64,000 nt of DNA from an uncultured Bacilli bacterium (lineage in GTDB: Bacteria; Bacillota_I; Bacilli_A; RF39; UBA660), in NCBI GenBank assembly GCA_944331895.1, contig CALVIX010000004.1:94520-158519 (forward strand), written 5' to 3'. Below are positions 1-8,559 of this stretch, piece by piece. A program made the translations under genes and the position numbers. The stretch's first letter is position 1. The number at the start of each line of letters is the position of its first letter. The notes beneath the pieces were generated by a model. It was not told the DNA's origin. It was given only the letters and a program-made list of their open reading frames with translations, and searched no databases.

Positions 1-1
1 T

Positions 2-460
2 AGTTTTTTGACAAGTTCGGAATTAGAAGAGTTAAAAGAGGATTTTAATGAGAGTGTCGAATCGATTAACCAATTATCTTATCTGACGGAACAAGGAAAG
101 AAAAAAGTGAGTCAAAAACAGCTATATGAAATTTATAAAGAAAATGGGAAATTACAGATGATTCCACTTCTTCATATTTATGCCAAATTGGAAAAAATGG
201 ATCCAAGTTATCAGGTGACAAAGGATGCATTTACACGTAATGTTTTAAATTTGATGCTGTCAAATGGTTCTATCTCTAGAGAATTTTATAATAACTTTCG
301 TTATACTTCATTTGATGATAGTAATATATTAGGAAGTATCAGTCTAGATCAGAAGGGACAGATTCCATCGCAGACGATGCAATTGACGACGAATTATGTG
401 CAACTGACAGACGCCTTATTGAAAATGGTATTAGTGAAGGGAGGCTTAGTCTATGCATAA
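2..460 (+). CDS. Unknown protein, C-terminal part (5' end outside window)
   Basis: The frame is open from base 2 and runs to a stop at 458-460, so the gene continues off the left edge; a TTG at base 8 is not a convincing start. The visible 152 residues have an amphipathic, charged N-terminal half (Glu/Lys-rich, possible coiled helix) and a C-terminal half rich in Ser, Thr and Gln. No membrane segment or family motif is visible. It overlaps the next gene by 8 bases, so the two are almost certainly one operon. I do not recognise the family and give no function. Confidence 0.6.
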   Translation, partial: SFLTSSELEELKEDFNESVESINQLSYLTEQGKKKVSQKQLYEIYKENGKLQMIPLLHIYAKLEKMDPSYQVTKDAFTRNVLNLMLSNGSISREFYNNFRYTSFDDSNILGSISLDQKGQIPSQTMQLTTNYVQLTDALLKMVLVKGGLVYA

Positions 461-872
461 GAAATTATTCTATTTTAGGACGGCTTTTTTAGAACTAAAT
501 ACAATTTTGTTTATCTGTTGTCTGGTATATGGAGGCCATTATAATATGATTCTGGCAGGATATTTCACACTATTGATTATCCTACTTCAAATTCTAACTT
601 ATTTAGAATGGAAACGACAAAAAAAAGAACTGATGGAAGATACGTTATTTCACATACTATCCATTACTTGTCACGTTTCTTTATTCGTCATATTATTACG
701 TACGCTATTTGATCAGAATATCTTATCTACCTATATTTTAGAAGAACAAGGAATCGTTACAAACGGAGTGAATATTATGTATTTAAATTCTAATTTTATT
801 TACATTAGCGTTCTATTTATGCTATTAATATTATATGGATGTATTAAGGGAAAAACAAAAAAGCAATCATAG
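453..872 (+). CDS. Small integral membrane protein, unknown function
   Basis: 139 residues starting at an ATG with GGGAGG eight bases upstream, inside the end of the preceding gene, so translation is probably coupled. Four hydrophobic segments can be seen at about residues 10-27, 29-48, 66-85 and 113-132, with a lysine/arginine-rich cytoplasmic loop after the second. The C-terminus is basic (GKTKKQS). A terminator follows immediately. No family is recognised. It could be the membrane partner of the upstream protein, which is inferred only from the overlap. Confidence 0.6.
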   Translation: MHKKLFYFRTAFLELNTILFICCLVYGGHYNMILAGYFTLLIILLQILTYLEWKRQKKELMEDTLFHILSITCHVSLFVILLRTLFDQNILSTYILEEQGIVTNGVNIMYLNSNFIYISVLFMLLILYGCIKGKTKKQS

Positions 873-886
873 CGATTGTTTTTTTC
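857..886 (+). terminator. Rho-independent terminator
   Basis: Stem AAGCAATC / GATTGTTT (one G-U pair) with a short loop, followed by a run of T, at the 3' end of the two-gene operon. The stem begins within the last codons of the upstream gene. Confidence 0.7.
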
Positions 887-1030
887 TATTTTGTTAGCAC
901 AATGATAATGTTTTATAAATTATGCTAAGATATTTAAAAGTTTGTTATGATAAAAAATATAAATATTTAAAAATTTGTATTTTGACATGAACGAATATGT
1001 ATGAGAAGATGAAATAGAGGAGGAATGAAA

Positions 1031-1534
1031 ATGCATACATTACGTAGACATGAATTGATGCGATATTTAGATATGGATGAAAATCATCAATGGAAAGGAT
1101 GTTTGATTTGCAGTTTTATTCCAACATTCTATCATAAAAAGATACAAGTTATAGAATCTCATTGGGAGACAAAATATTGTTTGGTGTGTCGTGTGGTCTG
1201 TGAGTATAAGCACTATACTATTGAAATCGTATTGGAGAAAACAAATCGAAAATATGAAGCATTACCACATCAATATCATAGGAGAATTATGTTATCCTGC
1301 GTGGATTTAGTTGCTTCTCATCCGCCAATCGAAATATCAAATATGGGAATTCGATATCATGTAAATCAGATTGGGATGATTTGCGATGGAAAATGCAAGG
1401 AGGAGTTAAATGCTCCGGAACGGTTTATTCAGATGTTACGTTCGGAAGATTGGTATCAAGCAAGTGATTATATGTATGATCAAACATGGTTGTATCCCTT
1501 AGTAGATGCGATGAAAAAGCAGAGAGAAGTATGA
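1031..1534 (+). CDS. Unknown cytosolic protein, 167 aa
   Basis: The start at 1031 is preferred over the ATG at 1025 because AGAGGAGG ends seven bases before 1031 but directly abuts 1025. There is no signal peptide or membrane segment. The protein has several Cys and His: a Cys pair in CLIC near residue 25, another pair in CLVC near residue 56, and CDGKC near residue 117. The spacing does not match a zinc-finger class I know, although the Cys content would allow metal binding. The strand pattern in residues 20-75 suggests a beta-rich core. A 158-base AT-rich spacer precedes it. No family recognised. Confidence 0.6.
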   Translation: MHTLRRHELMRYLDMDENHQWKGCLICSFIPTFYHKKIQVIESHWETKYCLVCRVVCEYKHYTIEIVLEKTNRKYEALPHQYHRRIMLSCVDLVASHPPIEISNMGIRYHVNQIGMICDGKCKEELNAPERFIQMLRSEDWYQASDYMYDQTWLYPLVDAMKKQREV

Positions 1535-1822
1535 AGTATAACGGCAAAGTTAAACTTTGGATATATTATATGCAAGGCACAGTTGGTGGACTGTATTGAA
1601 ATGACGGAAGAATATATTGACAAAGTGAAAAATGAAAATCATTTAGAATATATTTTAGGTGAATATAAGGTTGGTAGATATGCATGGGGATTAGAGAATG
1701 TAGAAGTATTAGATCAACTGATCTCAACAAAGAATTGGGAATATGGACATATGAAAAAGTACTTGATTGATAAATTTCAAGTACTTTTATTGTGTCTTAG
1801 TAGTAGGAACGAGGGCGTCTAA
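1535..1822 (+). pseudogene. 5'-truncated ASCH-domain protein remnant
   Basis: The frame is open straight after the stop of the previous gene but has no ATG with a ribosome-binding site; the first possible start is a TTG at 1583. The translation carries the C-terminal half of an ASCH fold: CKAQLVDCIEMTEEYI, then GEYKVGRYAWGLENVEVL, which matches the family's VDC...GRYAW.LENV pattern. ASCH domains are PUA-like RNA-binding or nucleoside-processing folds. The N-terminal half (the usual KQPWA strand) is absent, and the tail after about residue 55 runs into a terminator hairpin. I read this as a decayed gene, not a functional 79-aa protein. Confidence 0.6.
1755..1790. terminator. Bidirectional terminator
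   Basis: Perfect 12-bp inverted repeat AAAAGTACTTGA / TCAAGTACTTTT around a 10-base loop, with A-run and T-run flanks. It lies between the ASCH remnant (plus) and the PBP gene (minus), and the PBP stop codon sits in the right arm. Confidence 0.85.
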
Positions 1823-3748
1823 GTCGGGTGAATCATCGTATGGTTCTGTTCCTTTTATATAATAGAGCATTTTTTTCTTTTTACTTTCCGCAGTTGCAAC
1901 TTTTCCGGTAACTGGTTCCACCATTACACCGACGACATTTTGTGGGATTTCATACCATCCATTGCCTTCTACGTTTTTTTCCGCACTTTCCATGACTTCT
2001 GCCCAAATATTTTTAATTGCATTTCCATCTTTGACGTCAGAAACTCGATTGTCGTCATATCCTGTCCACATTCCCATAATGAGTTCTTTGTTATATCCGA
2101 AGATGAGATGATCTGTTTCGGTTGTCCCCGTTTTAATTGCGTATTTTTTAGTTAATTTCGGAGCTAAATTGATACAAGTTGGGTAGTTATAATCGACGAA
2201 TTCACTAGCGTAAGAATTATTTAACATTTCATTTAACACAAACACTAGACTACGATTGAGTATATTTTCTTTTTTCTCTTTATGTTCGTATAAAACATTC
2301 CCATCGATGTCTTCTACTTTTTCAATAAAATATGGTTCTACTGAATATCCTTCATTTGCAAATGTCGCATAAGCTTTCATCATCTCTAAAATGTTAATGC
2401 TTTCCGTTCCGAGTGCTAGGGAAGGAATCGGGGTTAATTTAGATTGAATTCCTAATCTCTTTGCGGTATCGATTAAAGTTTGTTCTCCTAGAAATAGGTG
2501 TGTTTTAACAGCGTAAATATTATCAGAATATGCTAGAGCAGTAGCCATGGAAATTGGTTTGTTGGGGTATGTATTTCCATAGTTATTAGGACTATATGTT
2601 TTGTCTTCGGAAAATGTAAACGTCGTTTTTTCACTTTTGAAAGTAGTAGATGGTGTAAATCCATTTTCTAAAGCGGCATAGTATAAAATAGGTTTCATAG
2701 TAGATCCGACTTGTCGTTTCATACTCGTGACGCGATTATATTGACTTTTTGAATAATCCCTACCACCAGCAATTGCTAGAATCTTTCCGTTGTTAGGATC
2801 CATGACGACACTAGCAATTTCTAATTCTTGATTATAGTCTAGATTTTTTTTGATACTTTCTTCCATTGAAGTTTGTATTTCTAAGTCGAGATTAGTATAT
2901 ATTTTAAGACCACCAGTTTTTAAAAAAGAAGTAGGGATCGTTTTAATACTCTGTAGTTCTTGGATAACTGCGTCTTGATAATACATGAGAGTAGTAAGAT
3001 TTTCTTTATTTTGATCTACTTTGTAAGTAAGTTCTTTTTGCATCGCTTTTTCAGCTTGGGTCTGTGTAATATACTTGTTTTTTACCATTGCATTTAAAAT
3101 GAGTTTTTGCCGTTTTTTAGAATTGTTTTCATTTTGAATGGGAGAATAATAAGTAGGGTCTTTTGGAATTCCTGCTAAGATAGTAGCTTCTGCTAAAGTT
3201 AGATCCTTCGCGTTTTTACCAAAGTAATATAAGGAGGCATTTTCTATTCCAAAAATTCCGCCATAGTTAATCGTATTTAAATATCCTTCTAAAATCTTAT
3301 CTTTGCTGTAATGGGCTTCTAAACGAATAGTAAGCCACGCTTCGTTAAGTTTTCGCTTCCATGTTTTATCGAAATCAAGGAATAAGTTTTTCGCATATTG
3401 TTGAGAAATTGTGGAGGCGCCCTGTAGCGTTTTTCCGTTAGTAATATTGATATAGAGTGATTTTAAAATACGTAAAAAGTCAAATCCTTTATGATGATAA
3501 AAAGACTTGTCTTCAATTGCAATGGTAGCATTGATAAGATATGGGGAAATATCATCTAATGAAACCCATTTTTTACTATTTTTCCCTTGAAATAATTCGT
3601 TTTGATTATCGTAAAGGTAGTAGCTATTCGCTTTGTCGATTGGAAGTTTTGGAAGCATTTTAGCATACGCGTATAATCCAATGTAGCAAATAAGGAAAAA
3701 AGCGACGAGAATTAGTCCAATTTTTATAATTTTTTTCAATATTTTCAT
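1787..3748 (-). CDS. Class A penicillin-binding protein (transglycosylase/transpeptidase)
   Basis: 653-aa bifunctional peptidoglycan synthase that polymerises lipid II and cross-links stem peptides outside the membrane. The ATG at 3748 is chosen because GGAGG lies just upstream; a TTG four codons earlier has none. One N-terminal membrane anchor spans about residues 8-29. The glycosyltransferase (GT51) domain shows EDKSFYHHKGFD near residue 79 (catalytic Glu) and GASTISQQ near 115. The transpeptidase domain shows the SxxK motif GSTMKP (about 346), SDN (about 408) and KTGT (about 537). Length is typical of Firmicutes PBP1/PBP2 enzymes without extra C-terminal modules. It is a monocistronic minus-strand gene. 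Confidence 0.95.
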   Translation of the reverse strand: MKILKKIIKIGLILVAFFLICYIGLYAYAKMLPKLPIDKANSYYLYDNQNELFQGKNSKKWVSLDDISPYLINATIAIEDKSFYHHKGFDFLRILKSLYINITNGKTLQGASTISQQYAKNLFLDFDKTWKRKLNEAWLTIRLEAHYSKDKILEGYLNTINYGGIFGIENASLYYFGKNAKDLTLAEATILAGIPKDPTYYSPIQNENNSKKRQKLILNAMVKNKYITQTQAEKAMQKELTYKVDQNKENLTTLMYYQDAVIQELQSIKTIPTSFLKTGGLKIYTNLDLEIQTSMEESIKKNLDYNQELEIASVVMDPNNGKILAIAGGRDYSKSQYNRVTSMKRQVGSTMKPILYYAALENGFTPSTTFKSEKTTFTFSEDKTYSPNNYGNTYPNKPISMATALAYSDNIYAVKTHLFLGEQTLIDTAKRLGIQSKLTPIPSLALGTESINILEMMKAYATFANEGYSVEPYFIEKVEDIDGNVLYEHKEKKENILNRSLVFVLNEMLNNSYASEFVDYNYPTCINLAPKLTKKYAIKTGTTETDHLIFGYNKELIMGMWTGYDDNRVSDVKDGNAIKNIWAEVMESAEKNVEGNGWYEIPQNVVGVMVEPVTGKVATAESKKKKMLYYIKGTEPYDDSPDLDALVPTTKTQ

Positions 3749-3817
3749 ATGCGCCTCCAATCTATTTTTAGTATTACAAAAAAAAATAAAAATATGAGTG
3801 CATTTTTAATAAAGTTA

Positions 3818-3826
3818 TGCTATAAT
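3818..3826 (+). promoter_or_regulatory. Extended -10 promoter for the ywiB-argS-rpoE operon
   Basis: TG-C-TATAAT, 32 bases before the first start codon. No recognisable -35 hexamer lies 17 bases upstream, so recognition probably depends on the TG extension. Confidence 0.6.
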
Positions 3827-3857
3827 TACATTCAGTAAAAAAAGAAAGAGGGAAGGA

Positions 3858-4232
3858 ATGGCAAAAATAGAAGTTCGTTCGAGATTGATCGGCAATGAAA
3901 TAGATCATCATATAACAACAAGCGGAATTTTAACGAAGGGAAAGATCGTCTACAGAGAGCCTGATATTTGTATGATTGTAAAATTTACGAATAACTCTAT
4001 AGAGCTTGAGAGAAGTCATTCAGACTATACATTGAAACTTTCTTTTGATACTCAGTGTACATGTAACGGATCTTATCGTATCAACGATCCTACGTTGTCG
4101 ATAGAGGCTAAAACAAAGACGAAAGTACTACAGATAGAAGATGGTATGATCGATATCGTATATGAGCTTTCTCTAGGGGATGAACTTGTAGGAGAGTATC
4201 ATTACCACTTGGATTACGAGGTGAAAGAATGA
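3858..4232 (+). CDS. ywiB: DUF1934 (YwiB-like) beta-barrel protein
   Basis: 124-aa predicted all-beta protein of the DUF1934/YwiB family, a small calycin-like barrel of unknown biochemical role. Family features seen are the N-terminal KIEVRSRLIGN strand, an acidic central region, and a C-terminal strand ending LSLGDELVGEYHYHLDYE. It precedes argS with a 4-base ATGA overlap, the same neighbourhood as in Bacillus subtilis (ywiB-argS-rpoE). The start has GAGGGAAGG upstream. Cytosolic; no catalytic motif is visible. Confidence 0.8.
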   Translation: MAKIEVRSRLIGNEIDHHITTSGILTKGKIVYREPDICMIVKFTNNSIELERSHSDYTLKLSFDTQCTCNGSYRINDPTLSIEAKTKTKVLQIEDGMIDIVYELSLGDELVGEYHYHLDYEVKE

Positions 4233-5839
4233 AAGAAAAATTAAAAGAGTTAATTGGGACTGTACTTGAAAAAAATCATATAGATTTTAATTTAGACGAA
4301 ATCGTCGTAGAAGTTCCGAAGGAAAATAGCCATGGAGATTATGCGACGAATGTGGCGATGCAATTAGCGCGCACATTAAAGAAAAATCCACGAGAGATTG
4401 CGACGTTGTTAATCGCTGATTTACATAATGACGATATTGAAAAAGTTGAGATTGCGGGACCTGGATTTATCAATTTTTATATGAAAAGCGATTATTTATA
4501 TGAAAATATCAATACGGTATTAGAGAAAAAAGAAACATATGGTAGTTCTAATGTCGGAAATAGGAAAAAAGTAAATATCGAATACGTCAGTGCGAATCCG
4601 ACAGGAATTTTACATTTAGGTCATGCACGTGGTGCTAGTTATGGAGATTCTCTTAGTAGAATTATGTCATTTGCAAATTATGATGTGACGAGAGAATATT
4701 ATATCAACGATGCGGGAAATCAGATTGTTAACCTGCAAAATTCGATTCAAGCCCGTTATGAAGGACTTTGTGGTCGCGAGGAAAAAATGCCAGAAGATGG
4801 ATATTATGGGAAAGAGATTATCGATATTGCGCGCGATATGAAAGAAGAGCTTGGAGATAATATAACGGATATCAATGTTTTTCGTAAAAAAGGTCTCGAT
4901 TACCTTTTAGGTAAGATCAAAGAGCATTTGAAAAATTTCCGTGTAGAATTTGATGTTTGGACGAGTGAACAATCTATATATGATAGTGGCGAAGTAGAAG
5001 AAACATATCATAAATTAGTCGATGCTGGGTATACTTATGAACAAGATGGAGCTGTCTTTTTAAAGACAACTTTGTATGGAGATGAAAAAGATAGAGTACT
5101 CATTAAGAAAGATAAAACAAATACATATTTATTACCTGATATCGCATATCATAAGAATAAATACGATAGGGGATACGATGAACTGATCAATGTTTTTGGG
5201 GCAGATCATCATGGATATGTGCCGAGATTAAAAGCATCGATTGCTATGCTTGGGAACGATCCAGATAAACTAGACGTAGAGATTTTACAAATGGTTCGTC
5301 TTGTGAGAGGGAAAGAAGAAATCAAGATGAGCAAGAGAACTGGAAATGCAGTAACGATTGCGGATCTTGTAGAGGAAGTTGGATTAGACGCAACAAGATA
5401 TTTCTTCTCTTCTAGAAGTCTCGATACACAATTAGACTTCGATATGGAACTTGCGACCAAAGAATCAAATGAAAACCCAGTTTATTATATCGAATATGCC
5501 TATGCGCGTATTAGTTCTATCTTAAAGGAATATCCACATGTAGTAGAACCGCTCGAACGTTATGAAACATTGACAAGTGAATATGCTAAAAATTTACTTG
5601 CTAAAGTGTATGAGTTTACCGATACGATAAAATTGAGTGCCGAGAAGAGAAGCCCACATATTATTGCAAATTACGCATATGATTTAGCAGGTTTATTCCA
5701 TACGTTCTATGCACATGAAAAAGTTTTAACCAAAGATGAAGCGAGTACGAGAGAACGTATCAATTTAATTGCTGCAACAGCAATCACAATCCAAAATGCA
5801 TTGCGACTCATTGGTGTTGCGACGCGAGAAAAAATGTAG
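4229..5839 (+). CDS. argS: Arginyl-tRNA synthetase
   Basis: 536-aa class I aminoacyl-tRNA synthetase that charges tRNA-Arg with arginine. Domains in order are the Add-1 tRNA D-loop-binding domain (about 1-90), the Rossmann catalytic core with the HIGH-type motif ILHLGHARGA near residue 127, the KMSK-type loop EIKMSKRTGNAV near 367, and an alpha-helical anticodon-binding DALR domain (about 420-536) ending GVATREKM. Length is normal for bacterial ArgRS. The start overlaps the ywiB stop by 4 bases, so they are translationally coupled, and rpoE follows 10 bases downstream. Confidence 0.97.
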   Translation: MKEKLKELIGTVLEKNHIDFNLDEIVVEVPKENSHGDYATNVAMQLARTLKKNPREIATLLIADLHNDDIEKVEIAGPGFINFYMKSDYLYENINTVLEKKETYGSSNVGNRKKVNIEYVSANPTGILHLGHARGASYGDSLSRIMSFANYDVTREYYINDAGNQIVNLQNSIQARYEGLCGREEKMPEDGYYGKEIIDIARDMKEELGDNITDINVFRKKGLDYLLGKIKEHLKNFRVEFDVWTSEQSIYDSGEVEETYHKLVDAGYTYEQDGAVFLKTTLYGDEKDRVLIKKDKTNTYLLPDIAYHKNKYDRGYDELINVFGADHHGYVPRLKASIAMLGNDPDKLDVEILQMVRLVRGKEEIKMSKRTGNAVTIADLVEEVGLDATRYFFSSRSLDTQLDFDMELATKESNENPVYYIEYAYARISSILKEYPHVVEPLERYETLTSEYAKNLLAKVYEFTDTIKLSAEKRSPHIIANYAYDLAGLFHTFYAHEKVLTKDEASTRERINLIAATAITIQNALRLIGVATREKM

Positions 5840-5849
5840 GAGGACGAAT

Positions 5850-6281
5850 ATGAAGTTAAAAAAAATGCCAAAAGAGGAGTTAGAGTTACTTTCTTATACA
5901 GATTTAACTTATATGATTTTAAAAGAGAATAAAAAATCAATGAATACTCCAACCATTTTTAAGAAAATCTGTGATCTTCTTGGATATAGTGATGAAGAGT
6001 ATAGTGCGAAAATAGGTGATTATTATACATCTCTTACGATCGATAAAAGATTCGTGCTTTTAGACAATGCAGAATGGGATTTAAGAGATCATCATTCTAT
6101 TGAAATTGTAATCGATGACGAAGAAGACGAAAGCGAAATGGTAGAAGAAGAGGAAGAGATCGAAGTAGAACCAGAGGAAAACGACGAAGATGATATCGAT
6201 GACATCGATGAAGAAGAACCGGAAGATACTTCTGATATCGAGGAATTATCTATCATTGCTGATGACGAAATCGAGGAATAA
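5850..6281 (+). CDS. rpoE: RNA polymerase delta subunit
   Basis: 143-aa delta subunit, the Gram-positive-specific factor that increases RNA polymerase recycling and start-site selectivity. The ATG at 5850 has AGGAGGACG upstream; the open frame extends further 5' only because it overlaps argS. Residues 5-85 form the HARE-HTH winged-helix domain (YTDLTYMILKENKKSMNTP). Residues 90-143 are an almost purely acidic Asp/Glu tail, the hallmark of the family. It ends the ywiB-argS-rpoE operon and is followed at once by a terminator. Confidence 0.93.
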   Translation: MKLKKMPKEELELLSYTDLTYMILKENKKSMNTPTIFKKICDLLGYSDEEYSAKIGDYYTSLTIDKRFVLLDNAEWDLRDHHSIEIVIDDEEDESEMVEEEEEIEVEPEENDEDDIDDIDEEEPEDTSDIEELSIIADDEIEE

Positions 6282-6284
6282 TGC

Positions 6285-6308
6285 AAGACAGAGTAATCTG
6301 TCTTTTTT
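6285..6308 (+). terminator. Rho-independent terminator after rpoE
   Basis: AAGACAG / CTGTCTT stem with a 6-base loop followed by a T run. Confidence 0.85.
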
Positions 6309-6441
6309 GCAAAGCGAAAATATGATTGAAAAATAAGGAAAAAACAAAGAAAAATAAGAAAAAACATTGCTTTTATGCGTAAAAAATGGTATTCTTAGAT
6401 TGTAAGCAAGATAGCTTAACAAAATAGGGAGGTAAATGCAG

Positions 6442-6714
6442 ATGACAAAAACATTATTAGTAGACTATATTGCAGAAGAAACAGGATTAACTAAAGCTGA
6501 TTCAGCACGTGCTTTAGAAGCAATGATGAATGGAATTGTAAAAGGATTAAAAGAAGATGGAAAAGTTACTTTAACTGGGTTCTGTACATTTACTGCAGTA
6601 AAAAAAGCTGCTAAAACAGGACGTAACCCAAGAACAGGAGAAGCTGTTCAAATTCCTGCAAGAGTTGCTGCTACAATCAAAGCTGGTTCTAAGTTAAAAG
6701 AAGCTTTAAACTAA
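6442..6714 (+). CDS. hup: HU-family nucleoid protein
   Basis: 90-aa DNA-bending histone-like protein. The ATG at 6442 is preferred to the one at 6436 because GGGAGG at 6427-6432 gives 9-base spacing rather than 3, and the resulting MTKTLLVDYIAEETGL matches the usual HU N-terminus. The helix-turn-helix dimerisation region (1-45) is followed by the beta-arm with GRNPRTGEAVQIPA (about 54-67) and the helix ending KAGSKLKEALN. It is monocistronic with a strong terminator. Codons are the commonest A/T-ending ones, as expected for an abundant protein. Confidence 0.95.
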   Translation: MTKTLLVDYIAEETGLTKADSARALEAMMNGIVKGLKEDGKVTLTGFCTFTAVKKAAKTGRNPRTGEAVQIPARVAATIKAGSKLKEALN

Positions 6715-6716
6715 AA

Positions 6717-6747
6717 ACGAAAAAGACACTTTGTGTCTTTTTTTCGT
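6717..6747. terminator. Strong terminator after hup
   Basis: Inverted repeat ACGAAAAAGACAC / GTGTCTTTTTTTCGT around a three-base loop, symmetrical enough to work in both directions. Confidence 0.9.
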
Positions 6748-6785
6748 ATCGTTATTATGATATGCTAACATTGAGAGGTGATAAT

Positions 6786-7895
6786 ATGCCGATAGAAGTA
6801 AAAGAAATTTTAAAATGTCTAAACGATGCATCTTATGAAGCATATCTTGTCGGAGGATATCCGAGGGATCGTTATAGAGGGGGAACTACTGACGATTTTG
6901 ATATTTGTACGAATGCAACACCGGAAGAATTGAAGAAACTATTCCCACAGCTGGGAGAAGTATGTTTTGGAAGCTGTCGATTAAAGAAAGGTAAGGTAGA
7001 AGTACAAATCACACCCTATCGAGAGGAATATGAGTATCAGAATCACCGTTTTGTTCAAAAGTATCGTTATGTAGATACGTTAAAACAAGATTTAAAACGT
7101 AGAGATTTTGTGATGAATACATTATGTATGGATGCAGATGAACATTATGTCGATCTTCTAGATGCTAGAAAAGATATCGATAATAAGATGATTCGTTGCG
7201 TTGGAGATCCTTTTCAAAAATTAGAGGAAGATGTGTTAAGAATATTACGTGCGGTTCGTTTTGCCACGACACTACACTTTGATATTGACCCATCTTTAAA
7301 AGATGCAATCATAGCAAAAAGAAATCTTTTAAAATTTTTATCTAAAGATCGAATCAAAATAGAACTAGATCGCATTTTAAAAGATCCTATTGGACTAGAT
7401 TGGATTTGTAAATTAAAATTAGAAATGCCATTAGAACTCGGGAATATTTCTGATGTAAAGTGGGTAGATGATATCGATTTTTGCTGGGCACAAATGAACT
7501 ATAAAGCATATCCGATGTGTCGTAGTAGAATGAAGAGAATAAAAGCGATTTGTCGATTATTACAGCGAGATTTAAATGAACCAATGATTTTATATCAAAC
7601 GCAAGATGCATGGTTGAAAAAATTAGCTGTGATAAAAAACATGTCATATGAAATATTAAAGGACAAGAAGGAAGCGTTGCCGATTCATAAAATAGAAGAT
7701 ATCGCAGTTTCTATCACTCATTTAAAAGCAGTATATGAGAAGTATCCTGTTCAATTTGTTTACCAATGTTGGAAAGAATTAGAAATACAAATTGTACTTG
7801 GAAATATAGAGAATAACGAAACTTCTATCTATGAGTTTATGGACCAAATTATAGACCGAAAATTTTCTACACATCAGAAAAAAAATAGAGTATAA
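6786..7895 (+). CDS. cca: CCA tRNA nucleotidyltransferase (class II)
   Basis: 369-aa template-independent polymerase that adds or repairs the 3' CCA of tRNAs. The start at 6786 has GAGAGGTGAT upstream and gives the N-terminus MPIEVKEILKCL; the frame is open eight codons further but without a site. Motif A shows LVGGYPRDRYRG (about 22-32) and the metal-binding DDFD (36-39). Motif C appears near RRDFVMNT, and motif D (amino-acid base template) near EEDVLRILRAVRFA. The C-terminal body is helical. It heads the cca-dnaD-nth cluster. Confidence 0.93.
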   Translation: MPIEVKEILKCLNDASYEAYLVGGYPRDRYRGGTTDDFDICTNATPEELKKLFPQLGEVCFGSCRLKKGKVEVQITPYREEYEYQNHRFVQKYRYVDTLKQDLKRRDFVMNTLCMDADEHYVDLLDARKDIDNKMIRCVGDPFQKLEEDVLRILRAVRFATTLHFDIDPSLKDAIIAKRNLLKFLSKDRIKIELDRILKDPIGLDWICKLKLEMPLELGNISDVKWVDDIDFCWAQMNYKAYPMCRSRMKRIKAICRLLQRDLNEPMILYQTQDAWLKKLAVIKNMSYEILKDKKEALPIHKIEDIAVSITHLKAVYEKYPVQFVYQCWKELEIQIVLGNIENNETSIYEFMDQIIDRKFSTHQKKNRV

Positions 7896-7917
7896 TAGAT
7901 AGACGAGGTGGTAAAAC

Positions 7918-8559
7918 ATGTTAGAAAAAATAATGCATATATTAGAACATGGTACATATCAAATACCTAGTTTACTGATTACAAATTATAAAGAGTTAAA
8001 ACTTTCAGATATAGAATTTATTACGCTCATTTATTTGATGAACACGGATAGTATGTTTGCGCCGAAAGAAATAGGAAATGCGCTACATCTTACTTTGGAA
8101 GAGGTATTAGAGACTATTGGTTCTTTAGAATCGAAGGGGTTTATCAAAATAGAGATGAAAAAGCGTAGAGAAGTGCGAGAGGAACATATTAACTTGGAAG
8201 GTACTTATCAAAAACTTGCTTTTTCTTATGTTGAAGCGCCAAAGGAAAAAGAGGCTACTTCTAATTTATTTACTACGTTTGAAACCGAGTTTGCAAGACC
8301 ATTGTCTCCTATCGAGTATGAACTCATCAATGGATGGAAAGAGAATGATTTTACGGATGAACTCATTATTTTAGCGCTCAAGGAAGCTGTGTATAATGGG
8401 GTAACAAATTTACGGTACATCGATAAGATTTTGTATGAATGGAAGAAAAAAGGGATTCGTACGAAGGAACAAGTAGAACAGTCGAAAGTGGCGTTTAAGT
8501 CGAAAAAAGAAGAGAAGCAGGAATTATTTGATTATGACTGGTTGGATGAAAATGCTTGA
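7918..8559 (+). CDS. dnaD: DnaD-family replication initiation protein
   Basis: 213 aa. DnaD remodels DNA and helps load the replicative helicase at the origin and at restarting forks in Firmicutes. The start has GAGGTGG upstream. The N-terminal winged helix (about 1-95; LMNTDSMFAPKEIGNALHLTLEEV) is followed by the C-terminal DnaB_2/DnaD domain (about 125-190) with the YxxxIxxxW-type end YIDKILYEWKKKGI. The order dnaD-nth is conserved in Bacilli. Its stop overlaps the start of nth. Confidence 0.88.
   Translation: MLEKIMHILEHGTYQIPSLLITNYKELKLSDIEFITLIYLMNTDSMFAPKEIGNALHLTLEEVLETIGSLESKGFIKIEMKKRREVREEHINLEGTYQKLAFSYVEAPKEKEATSNLFTTFETEFARPLSPIEYELINGWKENDFTDELIILALKEAVYNGVTNLRYIDKILYEWKKKGIRTKEQVEQSKVAFKSKKEEKQELFDYDWLDENA

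Noticed and set aside
5769..5849. Longer N-terminus for the delta subunit
   Set aside because: The extra 27 codons overlap argS and encode no delta-like sequence; AGGAGGACG fixes the start at 5850.
6092..6367. Minus-strand frame very rich in Ser opposite rpoE
   Set aside because: It is the reverse reading of the Asp/Glu-rich codons (GAT/GAA) of the delta-subunit tail, and it has no start signal.
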